Part shown: positions 47,321 to 58,860 of the stretch, one piece after another
How positions within the stretch are numbered: position 1 is the stretch's first letter
Layout: each line of letters begins with the position of its first letter
Source: Ochotona curzoniae
Taxonomy: Eukaryota; Chordata; Mammalia; Lagomorpha; Ochotonidae
Length of the DNA: 64,000 nucleotides
Assembly (NCBI RefSeq): GCF_017591425.1
Contig: NW_024465785.1
Location: 1-64,000 of the forward strand
Direction of reading: 5' to 3'
The notes under the pieces: generated by a model
Databases searched by the model: none
What the model was told of the DNA's origin: nothing
Seen by the model: the letters and a program-made list of their open reading frames with translations, nothing else
Translations under genes and position numbers: made by a program

Positions 47321-49325
47321 TTAGCGTGGGCGAGCAGGTCCAGCCGATCCCACCCCCGGGCTGGGCCTGTTAGGGGCGTGGCTAGACCCAAGCCCGGGCC
47401 TGGAAGAGGGCGGGGCTGACGCTCGGGGACGTGAGCCCCGGCCACATGGCGGCCGGGGTCCCCAGGCGCAATCCAGCTTGTCTCCTGGGAAGCAACCCAC
47501 AATCTTCACGCTCCCTTGGAAGACTGTTTCGGGGCGGCTGGACCCCCACGCGCGGCCCTCTTTGGGCTTAGCATGGGCGAGCAGGTCCAGCCGATCCCAC
47601 CCCCGGGCTGGGGCCACCAGGGGCGTGGCTAGACCCAAGCCTGGGCCTGGAAGAGGGGCGGGGCTGACGCTTGGGGACGTGAGCCCCGGCCACATGGAGG
47701 CCAGTGTCCTCAGGCGCAATCCAGCTTGTCTCCTGGGAAGCAACCCAGAGTCTTCACGCTCCCTCAGAAGACTGTTTTGGTGCGGCTGGACCCCCACTTG
47801 CGGCCCTCTTTGGCCTTAGTGTCGGCGAGCAGTTCCAGCCGATCCCACCCCCGGGCTGGGGCCGTCAGGGGCGTGGCTAGACCCAAGCCCGGGCCGGGAA
47901 GAGGGGCGGGGCTGCGGCTTGGGGACGTGAGCCCCGGCCACATGGAGGCCAGGGTCCTCAGGCGCAATCCAGCTTGTCTCTTGGGAAGCAACCCACAGTC
48001 TTCACGCTCCCTCGGAAGACTGTTTCGGGGAGGGTGCACCCCCATGTGCGGCCCTCTTTGGTCTTAGCGTGGGCGAGCAGGTACAGCTGATCCCACCCCC
48101 AGGCTGGGGCCGTCAGGGGCGTGGCTAGACCCAAGCCCGGGCTGGGAAGAGGGTCGGGGCGGATGCTCTGGGACGTGAGCCCCGGCCACATGGCGGCCGG
48201 GGTCCCCAGGTGCATTCCAGCTTGTCTCCTGGGAAGCAACCCACAGTCTTCACGCTCCCTCAGAAGACTGTTTCGGGGCGGCTGGACCCCCATGCGCGGC
48301 CCTCTTTGGGCTTAGCTTCGGCCAGCAGGTCCAGTGGATCCCACCCCCGGGCTGGGGCCGCCAGGGGCGTGGCTAGACCCAAGCCCGGCTGGGAAGAGGG
48401 GCTGTGCTGACGCTCGGGGACGTGAGCCCCGGCCACATGGCGGCCGGGGTCCTCAGGCGCAATCCAGCTTGTCTCTTGGGAAGCAACCCACAGTCTACAC
48501 GCTCACTCGGAAGACTGTTTCGGGGTGGCTGGACCACCTCGTGCGGCCCTCTTTGGGCTTAGTGTTGGCGAGCAGGTCCAGCCGATCCCACCCCCGGGCT
48601 GGGGCCACCAGGGGTGTGGCTAGACCCAAGCCCGGGCCTGGAAGAGGGCGGGGCTGATGCTCGGGGACGTGAGCCCTGGCCACATGGCGGCCGGGGTCCC
48701 CAGTTGCAATCCAGCTTGTCTCTTGGGAAGCAACCCACAGTCTTCACGCTCCCTCAGAAGAGTGTTTCGGGGCGGCTGGACCCCCATGTGCGGCCCTCTT
48801 TGGGCTTAGCGTCGGCAAGCAGGTCCAGCCGATCCCACCCCCGGGCTGGGGCCGTCAGGGGCGTGGCTAGACCCAAGCCCGGGCCGGGAAGAGGGGCGGG
48901 GCTGACGCTCGGGGACGTGAGCCCCGGCCACATGGCGGCCAGGTTCCCTAGGCGCAATCCAGCTTGTCTCCTGGGAAGCAACCCACAGTCTTCACGCTCC
49001 CTCAGAAGACTGTTTCGGGGCGGCTGGACCCCCACGAGCGGCCCTCTTTGGGCTTAGCGTGGGCAAGCAGGTACAGCCGATCCCACCCCTGGGCTGGGGC
49101 TGCCAGGGGCGTGGCTAGACCCAAGCCCGGGCCGGGAAGAGGGGCGGGGCTGACGCTCGGGGACGTGAGCCCCGGCCACATGGCGGCCAGGGTCCCCAGG
49201 CGCAATCCAGCTTGTCTCCTGGGAAGCAACCCAGTCTTCACGCTCCCTCGAAAGGCTGTTTCGGGGCGGCTGGACCCCAATGCACGGCCCTCCTAGGGCT
49301 TAGCGTCGACGAGCAGGTCCAGCCG
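47321..49325 (+). repeat. Duplicated block B, copy 2
   Basis: This is the partner of 31.7-33.5 kb with one additional monomer (about 47.86-48.11 kb). Immediately after it the array switches to the block C sequence, so its end is a junction between two copied segments. Confidence 0.83.
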
Positions 49326-49499
49326 ATCCCACCCCCGGGCTGGGGCCGCCAGGGGCGTGGCTAGACCCAAGCCCGGGCTGGGAAGAGGGTCGGGGCGGAT
49401 GCTCTGGGACGTGAGCCCCGGCCACATGGCGGCCGGGGTCCCCAGGTGCAATCCAGCTTGTCTCCTGGGAAGCAACCCACAGTCTTCACGCTTCCTCGG

Positions 49500-50830
49500 A
49501 AAACAATTTCATGGAGGTTGGACCCCACGCGCGGCCCTCTTAGGGCTTAGCGTCACCGAGCAGGTCCAGCCGATCCCACCCCCGGGCTGGGGCCGCCAGG
49601 GGCGTGGCTAGACCCAACCCGGGCAAGGAAGAGGGGCGGGGCTGACGCTCGGGGACGTGAGCCCTGGCCACATGGCGGCCAGGGTCCCCAGGCGCAATCC
49701 AGCTTGTCTCCTGGGAAGCAACCCACAGTCTTCATGCTCCCTCGGAAGACTGTTTCGGGACGGCAGGACCCCCATGTGCGGCCCTCTTTGGGCTTAGTGT
49801 GGGCGAGCAGGTCCAGCCGATCCCATCCCCGGGCTGGGGCCGCCAGGGGCGTGGCTAGAACCAAGCCCGGGCCGGGAAGAGGGGCGGGGCTGACGCTCTT
49901 GGACGTGAGCCCCGGCCACATGGCGGCCGGGGTCCCCAGGTGCAATCCAGCTTGTCTCCTGGGAAGCAACCCACAGTCTTCACGCTTCCTCGGAAAACAA
50001 TTTCATGGCGGTGGGACCCCCACGCGCGGCCCTCTTTGGGCTTAGCCTTGGCGAGCAGGTCCAGCCGATCCCACCCCCGGGCTGGGGCCACCAGGGGCGT
50101 GGCTAGAACCAAGCCCGGGCCGGGAAGAGGGGCGGGACTGAAGCTCTTGGACGTGAGCCCCGGCCGCATGGCGGCCGGTGTCCCCAGGCGCAATCCAGCT
50201 TGTCTCCTGGGAAGCAACCCACAGTCTTCACGCTCCCTCAGAAGACTGTTTCAGGGCGGCTGGACCCCCATGCGCGGCCCTCTTTGGGCTTAGCTTGGGC
50301 AAGCAGGTCCAACCGATCCCACCCCCGGGCTGTGTCCGCCAGGGGCGTGGCTAGACCCAAGCCCGGGCCGGAAAGAGGGGCGGGGCTGACGCTTGTGGAC
50401 GTGAGCCCCGGCAACATGGCGGCCAGGGTCCCCAGGCGCAATCCAGCTTGTCTCTTGGGAAGCCACCCACAGTCTTCACGCTCCCTCAGAAGACTGTTTT
50501 GGGGCGGCTGGTCCCCCACGCGCGGCCCTCTTTGGGCTTAGCGTCGGCGAGCAGGTACAGGCGATCCCACCCCCGGGCTGGGGCTGCCAGGGGCGTGGCT
50601 AGACCCAAGCCCGGGCTGGGAAGAGGGGCGGGGCTGACGCTCTGGGACGTGAGCCCCGGCCACATGGCGGTCGGGGTCCCCAGGCGCAATCCAGCTTGTC
50701 TCCTGGGAAGCAACCCACAGTCTTCACGCTCCCTCAGAAGACTGTTTCGGGGCGGGTGCACCCCCATGCGCGGCCCTCTTTGGGCTTAGCTTGGGCAAGC
50801 AGGTCCAACCGATCCCACCCACGGGCTGGG
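49500..50830 (+). repeat. Duplicated block C, copy 2
   Basis: This is the partner of 36.1-37.4 kb. It begins right after block B copy 2, giving a B-then-C order, whereas at 33.5-36.1 kb about 2.6 kb of other monomers lies between them. Confidence 0.84.
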
Positions 50831-51179
50831 GCCGCCAGGGGCGTGGCTAGAACCAAGCCCGGGCCGGGAAGAGGGGCGGGGCTGACGCTCGGGGACGTGA
50901 GCCCTGGCCACATGGCGGCCAGGGTCCCCAGGCGCAATCCAGCTTGTCTCCTGGGAAGCAACCCACAGTCTTCATGCTCCCTTGGAAGACTGTTTCGGGA
51001 CGGCTGGACCCCCATGTGCGGCCCTCTTTGGGCTTAGTGTGGGCGAGCAGGTCCAGCCGATCCCATCCCCGGGCTGGGGCCGCCAGGGGCGTGGCTAGAA
51101 CCAAGCCTGGGCCGGGAAGAGGGGCGGGGCTGACGCTCTTGGACGTGAGCCCCGGCCACATGGCGGCCGGGGTCCCCAG

Positions 51180-54100
51180 GTGCAATCCAGCTTGTCTCCT
51201 GGGAAGCAACCCACAGTCTTCACGCTCCCTCGGAAAACAATTTCAGAGCGGTTGGACCCCCACGCGCGGCCATCTTTGGGCTTAGCATCGGCGAGCAGGT
51301 CCAGCCGAACCCACCCCCGGGCTGGGGCCGCCAGGGGCGTGGCTAGAACCAAGCCCGGGCCGGGAAGAGGGGCGGGGCTGAAGCTCGGGGACGTGAGCCC
51401 CGGCCACATGGCGGCCGGGGTCCCCAGGCGCAATCCAGCTTGTCTCCTGGGAAGCAACCCACAGTCTTCATGCTCCCTCGGAAGACTGTTTCGGGACGGC
51501 TGGACCCCCATGTGCGGCCCTCTTTGGGCTTAGTGTGGGCGAGCAGGTCCAGCCGATCCCATCCCCGGGCTGGGGCCGCCAGGGGCGTGGCTAGAACCAA
51601 GCCTGGGCCGGGAAGAGGGGCGGGGCTGACGCTCGGGGACGTGAGCCCCGGCCACATGGCGGCCGGGGTCCCCAGGTGCAATCCAGCTTGTCTCCTGGGA
51701 AGCAACCCACAGTCTTCACGCTCCCTCGGAAAACAATTTCATGGCGGTTGGACCCCTACGTGCGGCCCTCTTTGGGCTTAGCGTGGGCGAGCAGGTCCAG
51801 CCGATCCCACCCCCGGGCTGGGGCCGCCAGGGGCGTGGCTAGACCCAAGCCCGGGCCGGGAAGAGGGGCGGGGCTGACGCTCGGGGACGTGAGCCCCGGC
51901 CACATGGCGGCCAGGGTCCCCAGGCGCAATCCAGCTTGGCTCCTGGGAAGCAACCCACAGTCTTCATGCTCCCTTGGAAGACTGTTTCGGGACGGCTGGA
52001 CCCCCATGTGCGGCCCTCTTTGGGCTTAGTGTGGGCGAGCAGGTACAGAGGATCCCATCCCCGGGCTGGGGCCGCCAGGGGCGTGGCTAGAACCAAGCCC
52101 GGGCCGGGAAGAGGGGCGGGGCTGACGCTCTTGGACGTGAGCCCCCGGCCACATGGCGGCCAGGGTCCCCAGGTGCAATCCAGCTTGTCTCCTGGGAAGC
52201 AACCCACAGTCTTCACGCTTCCTCGGAAAACAATTTCATGGCGGTTGTACCCCCACGCGCGGCCCTCTTAGGGCTTAGCGTCGGCGAGCAGGTCCAGCCG
52301 ATCCCACCCCCGGGCTGGGGCCGCCAGGGGCGTGGCTAGAACCAAGCCCGGGCCGGGAAGAGGGGCGGGGCTGAAGCTCGGGGACGTGACCCCTGTCCGC
52401 ATGGCGGCCAGGGTCCCCAGGCGCAATCCAGCTTGTCTCCTGGGAAGCAACCCACAGTCTTCACGCTCCCTCAGAAGACTGTTTCGTGGCGGCTGGACCC
52501 CTACGTGCGGCCCTCTTTGGGCTTAGCGTGGGCGAGCAGGTCCAGCCGATCCCACCCCCGGGCTGGGGCCGCCAGGGGCGTGGCTAGACCCAAGCCCGGG
52601 CCGGGAAGAGGGGCGGGGCTGAAGCTCGGGGACGTGAGCCCCGGCCACATGGCGGCCGGGGTCCCCAGGCGCAATCCAGCTTGTCTCCTGGGAAGCAACC
52701 CACAGTCTTCACGCTCCCTCAAGAGACTGTTTCATGGCGGCTGGACCCCTACGTGCGGCCCTCTTTGGGCTTAGCGTGGGCAAGCAGGTCCAGCCGATCC
52801 CACCCCGGGCTGGGGCCGCCAGGGGCGTGGCTAGACCCAAGCCCGGGCCGGGAAGAGGGGCGGGGCTGACGCTCGTGGATTGAGCCCCGGCCACATGGCG
52901 GCCAGGGTCCCCAGGCGCAATCAAGCTTGTCTCCTGGGAAGCAACCCACAGTCTTCACGCTCCCTCAGAAGACGGTTTCGGGGAGGGTGCACCCCCATGC
53001 GCGGCCCTCTTTGGGCTTAGCGTCGGCAAGCAGGTCCAGCCGATCCCACCCCCGGGCTGGGGCCGTCAGGGGCGTGGCTAGACCCAAGCCCGGGCCTGGA
53101 AGAGGGCGGGGCTGACGCTCGGGAACGTGTGCCACTGCCACATGGCGGCCAAGGTCCCCAGGCGCAATCCAGCTTGTCTCTTGGGAAGCAACCCACAATC
53201 TTCATGCTCCCTCAGAAGACTGTTTCGGGGCGGCTGGACCCCCACGTGCGGCCCTCTTTGGGCTTAGCGTTGGCGAGCAGGTCCAGCCGATCCCACCCCC
53301 GGGCTGGGGCCACCAGGGGCGTGGCTAGACCCAAGCCCGGGCCGGGAAGAGGGGCGGGGCTGACGCTCGGGGATTGAGCCCCGGCCACATGGCGGCCAGG
53401 GTCCCCAGGCCCAATCAAGCTTGTCTCCTGGGAAGCAACCCACAGTCTTTACGCTCCCTCGGAAGACAGTTTCATGGGGTGTGGACCTCCACGCGCGGCC
53501 CTCTTTGGGCTTAGCGTGGGCGAGCAGGTCCAGCCGATCCCACCCCCGGGCTGGGGCCGCCAGGGGCGTGGCTAGACCCAACCCGGGCAAGGAAGAGGGG
53601 CTGTGCTGACGCTCGGGGACGTGAGCCCTGGCCACATGGCGGCCAGGGTCCCCAGGCACAATCCAGCTTGTCTCCTGGGAAGCAACCCACAGTCTTCATG
53701 CTCCCTCGGAAGACTGTTTCGGGACGGCAGGACCCCCATGTGCGGCCCTCTTTGGGCTTAGTGTGGGCGAGCAGGTCCAGCCGATCCCATCCCCGGGCTG
53801 GGGCCGCCAGGGGCGTGGCTAGAACCAAGCCCGGGCCGGGAAGAGGGGCGGGGCTGACGCTCGGGGACGTGAGCCCCGGCCACATGGCGGCCGGGGTCCC
53901 CAGGTGCAATCCAGCTTGTCTCCTGGGAAGCAACCCACAGTCTTCACGCTTCCTCGGAAAACAATTTCATGGCGGTTGGACCCCCACGCGCGGCCCTCTT
54001 AGGGCTTAGCGTCACCGAGCAGGTCCAGCCGATCCCACCCCCGGGCTGGGGCCGCCAGGGGCGTGGCTAGAACCAAGCCCGGGCCGGGAAGAGGGGCGGG

Positions 54101-54700
54101 GCTGAAGCTCTTGGACGTGAGCCCCGGCCACATGGCGGCCGGTGTCCCCAGGCACAATCCAGCTTGTCTCCTGGGAAGCAACCCACAGTCTTCACGCTCC
54201 CTCAGAAGACTGTTTCGTGGAGGCTGGACCCCTACGTGCGGCCCTCTTTGGGCTTAGCGTGGGCGAGCAGGTCCAGCCGATCCCACCCCCGGGCTGGGGC
54301 CGCCAGGGGCGTGGCTAGACCCAAGCCCGGGCCGGGAAGAGGGGCGGGGCTGACGTTCGGGGATTGAGCCCCAGCCACATGGCGGCCAGGGTCCCCAGGC
54401 GCAATCAAGCTTGTCTCCTGGGAAGCAACCCACAGTCTTCACGCTCCCTCAGAAGACTGTTTCGGGGAGGGTGCACCCCCATGCGCGTTGACCTCTTTGG
54501 GCTTAGCGTCGGCAAGCAGGTACAGAGGATCCCACCCCCGGGCTGGGGCCATCAGGGGCGTGGCCAGACCCAAGCCCGGGCCTGGAAGAGGGCGGGGCTG
54601 ACGCTCGGGAACGTGTGCCACTGCCACATGGCGGCTAAGGTCCCCAGGCGCAATCAAGCTTGTCTCCTGGGAAGCAACCCACAGTCTTCACGCTCCCTCG
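51180..54700 (+). repeat. Duplicated block F, copy 1
   Basis: This matches about 58861-62880. Offsets are 7681 bp at 51.2-51.9 kb, 8424-8426 bp at 51.9-53.6 kb and 8178 bp from 54.0 kb. The two copies therefore differ by three monomers in one place and one in another. Shared marks include CTTGGCTCCTGGG and CTCAAGAGACTG. Confidence 0.84.
54410..54658 (+). repeat. Marker monomer with GTTGACC (249 bp), copy 3
   Basis: The insertion starts at 54487, 16344 bp (66 units) after copy 2. This copy has GGCCAGACC in place of GGCTAGACC and GGCGGCTAAGG near its end, and it is followed by another AATCAAGCTTG junction. Confidence 0.88.
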
Positions 54701-55659
54701 GAAGACAGTTTCATGGCGGTTGGACCCCCACGCGCGGCCCTCTTTGGGCTTAGCCTTGGCGAGCAGGTCCATCTGATCCCACCCCAGGGCTGGGGCCGCC
54801 AGGGGCGTGGCTAGACCCAAGCCCGGGCCGGGAAGAGGGGCGGGGCTGACGCTCTTGGACGTGAGCCCCGGCCACATGGCGTCCAGGGTCCCCAGGCGCA
54901 ATCCAGCTTGTCTCCTGGGAAGCAACCCACAGTCTTCACGCTCCCTCTGAAGTCTGTTTCGGGGTGCTGGACCCCCATGCGGGGCCCTCTTTGGGCTTAG
55001 TGTCGGCGAGCAGGTCCAGCCGATCCCACCCCTGGGCTGGGGCCGCCAGGGGCGTGGCTTGACCTAAGCCCGGGCCGGGAAGAGGGGCGGGGCTGACGCT
55101 CTGGGACGTGAGCCCCGGCCACATGGCGGTCGGGGTCCCCAGGCGCAATCCAGCTTGTCTCCTGGGAAGCAACCCACAGTCTTCACGCTCGCTCAGAAGA
55201 CTGTTTCGGGACGGCTGGACCCCCACGAGCCGCCCTCTTTGGGCTTAGCGTCGGCAAGCAGGTCCAGCCGATCCCACCCCCGGGCTGGGGCCGTCAGGGG
55301 CGTGGCTAGACCCAAGCCCGGGCCGGGAAGAGGGGCGGGGCTGACGCTCGGAGACGTGAGCCCAGGCCACATGGCGGCCGGGGTCCCCAGGTGCAATCCA
55401 GCTTGTCTCCTGGGAAGCAACCCACAGTCTTCACGCTCCCTCGGTAGACTGTTTCGGGGCGGCTGGACCCCCACTCGCGGCCCTCTTAGGGCTTAGCGTC
55501 GGCGAGCAGGTCCAGCCGATCCCACCCCCGGGCTGGGGACGCCAGGGGCGTGGCTAGAACCACGCCCGGGCCGGGAAGAGGGGCGGGTGCTGACGCTCGG
55601 GGACGTGAGCCCCGGCCACATGGCGGCCGGGGTCCTCAGGCGCAATCCAGCTTGTCTCC

Positions 55660-57985
55660 TGGGAAGCAACCCACAGTCTTCACGCTCCCTCAGAAGACTG
55701 TTTCGTGGCGGCTGGACCCCTACGTGCGGCCCTCTTTGGGCTTAGCGTCGGCAAGCAGGTCCAGCGGATCCCACCTCCGGGCTGGGGCCGCCAGGGGCGT
55801 GGCTAGACCCAAGCCCGGGCCGGGAAGAGGGGCGGGGCTGACGCTCGGGGATTGAGCCCCGGCCACATGGCGGCCAGGGTCCCCAGGCCCAATCAAGCTT
55901 GTCTCCTGGGAAGCAACCCACAGTCTTCACGCTCCCTCAGAAGACTGTTTCGGGGAGGGTGCACCCCCATGCGCGGCCCTCTTTGGGCCTAGCGTCGGCA
56001 AGCAGGTCCAGCGGATCCCAGCCCCGGGCTGGGGCCATCAGGGGCGTGGCTAGACCCAAGCCCGGGCCTGGAAGAAGGCGGGGCTGACGCTCGGGAACGT
56101 GTGCCACTGCCACATGGCGGCCAAGGTCCCCAGGCGCAATCCAGCTTGTCTCTTGGGAAGCAACCCACAGTCTTCACGCTACCTCAGAAGACTGTTTCGG
56201 GGCGGCTGGATCCCCACGAGCGGCCCTCTTTGGGCTTAGCATGGGCGAGCAGGTCCAGCCGATCACACCCCCGGGCTGGGGCCGCCAGGGGCGTGGCTAG
56301 AACCAAGCCCGGGCCGGGAAGAGGGGCGGGGCTGACGCTCGGGGATTGAGCCCCGGCCACATGGCGGCCGGGGTCCCCAGGTGCAATCCAGCTTGTCTCC
56401 TGGGAAGCCACCCACCGTCTTCACGGTCCCTCAGAAGACTGTTTCGGGGAGGGTGCACCCCCATGCGCGGCCCTCTTTTGGCTTAGCGTCGGCAAGCAGG
56501 TACAGAGGATCCCACCCCAGGGCTGGGGCCGCCAGGGGCATGGCTAGACCCAAGCCCGGGCAAGGAAGAGGGGCGGGGCTGACGTTCGGGGACGTGAGCC
56601 CCGGCCACATGGCGGCCGGGGTCCCCAGGTGCAATCCAGCTTGTCTCCTGGGAAGCAACCCACAGTCTTCACGCTCCCTCAGAAGACTGTTTCGTGGCGG
56701 CTGGACCCCTACGTGCGGCCCTCTTTGGGTCTTAGCGTGGGCGAGCAGGTCGAGAGGATCCCACCCCCGGGCTGGTGCCGCCAGGGGCGTGGCTAGACCC
56801 AAGCCCGGGCCGGGAAGAGGGTCGGGGCTGACGCTCGGGCACGTGAGCCCCGGCCACATGGCGGCCAGGTTCCCCAGGCGCAATCCAGCTTGTCTCCTGG
56901 GAAGCAACCCACAGTCTTCATGCTCCCTCAGAAGACTGTTTTGGGGCGGCTGGACCCCCACGCGCGGCCCTCTTTGGGCTTAGTGTCGGCGAGCAGGTCC
57001 AGCTGATCCCACCCCCCGGCTGGGGCCGCCAGGGGCGTGGCTAGACCCAAGTCCGGGCCGGGAAGAGGGGAGGGGCTGACGCTCTTGGACGTGAGCACCG
57101 GCCACATGGCGGCTAGGGTCCCGAGGCGCAATCCAGCTTGTCTCCTGGGAAGCAACCCACAGTCTTCACGCTCCCTCGGAAGATTGTTTTGGGGCGGCTG
57201 GACACCCATGCGTGGCCCTCTTTGGGCTTAGTGTCGGCGAGCAGGTACAGCCGATCCCACCCCCGGGCTGGGGCCGCCAGGGGCGTGGCTAGACCCAAGC
57301 CCGGGCCGGGAAGAGGGGCGGGGCTTATGCTCTTGGAGGTGAGCCCCGGCCACATGGCGGCCGGGGTCCCCAGGTGCAATCCAGCTTGTCTCCTGGGAAG
57401 CAACCCACAGTCTTCACGCTCCCTCGGAAAACAATTTCATGGCGGTTGGACCCCCACGCGCGGCCCTCTTTGGGCTTAGCCTTGGCGAGCAGGTCCATCC
57501 GATCCCACCCCCGGGCTGGGGCCGCCAGGGGCGTGGCTAGACCCAAGCCCCGACCGGGAAGAGGGGCGGGGCTGACGCTCGGGGACGTGAGCCCCGGCCA
57601 CATGGCGGCCAGGGTCCCCAGGCGCAATCCAGCTTGTCTCCTGGGAAGCAACCCACAGTCTTCACGCTCCCTCTGAAGTCTGTTTCGGGGTTGCTGGACC
57701 CCCATGCGGGGCCCTCTTTGGGCTTAGTGTCGGCGAGCAGGTCCAGCCGATCCCACCCCCGGGCTGGGGCCGCCAGGGGCGTTTCTTGACCTAAGCCCGG
57801 GCCGGGAAGAGGGGCGGGGCTGATGCTCTTGGACGTGAGCCCCGGCCACATGGCGGCCGGGGTCCCAAGGTGCAATCCAGCTTGTCTCCTGGGAAGCAAC
57901 CCACAGTCTTCACGCTCCCTCAGAAGACTGTTTCGGGGCGGCTGGACCCCCACGAGCCGCCCTCTTTGGGCTTAGCGTGGGCAAG
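55660..57985 (+). repeat. Duplicated block E, copy 2
   Basis: This is the partner of 41.3-43.6 kb. A unit near 56720 has an inserted T (TTTGGGTCTTAG), which produces a 200-codon open frame by chance. Confidence 0.82.
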
Positions 57986-58860
57986 CAGGTCCAACCGATC
58001 CCACCCCCGGGCTGGGGCCGTCAGGGGCGTGGCTAGACCCAAGCCCGGGCCGGGAAGAGGGGCGGGGCTGACGCTCGGGGACGTGAGCCCCGGCCACATG
58101 GCGGCCGGGGTCCCCAGGTGCAATCCAGCTTGTCTCCTGGGAAGCAACCCACAGTCTTCACGCTCCCTCGGTAGACTGTTTCGGGGCGGCTGGACCCCCA
58201 CTCGCGGCCCTCTTAGGGCTTAGCGTGGGCGAGCAGGTCCAGCCGATCCCACCCCCGGGCTGGGGCCGCCAGGGGCGTGGCTAGAACCACGCCTGGGCCG
58301 GGAAGAGGGGCGGTGCTGACGCTCGGTGACGTGAGCCCTGGCCACATGGGGGCAGGGGTCCTCAGGCGCAATCCAGCTTGTCTCCTTGGAAGCAACCCAC
58401 AGTCTTCACGCTCCCTCAGAAGTCTGTTTCGTGGCGGCTGGACCCCTACGTGCGGCCCTCTTTGGGCTTAGCGTGGGCGAGAATGTCCAGGCGATCCCAC
58501 CCCCGGGCTGGGGCCGCCAGGGGCGTGGCTAGACCCAAGCCCGGGCCGGGAAGAGGGGCGGGGCTGACGCTCGGGGATTGAGCCCCGGCCCCATAGCGGC
58601 CAGGGTCCCCAGGCGCAATCCAGCTTGTCTCCTGGGAAGCAACCCACAGTCTTCATGCTCCCTCGGAAGACTGTTTCGGGACGGCTGGACCCCCATGTGC
58701 GGCCCTCTTTGGGCTTAGTGTGGGCGAGCAGGTCCAGCCGATCCCATCCCCGGGCTGGGGCCGCCAGGGGCGTGGCTAGAACCAAGCCTGGGCCGGGAAG
58801 AGGGGCGGGGCTGACGCTCTTGGACGTGAGCCCCGGCCACATGGCGGCCGGGGTCCCCAG

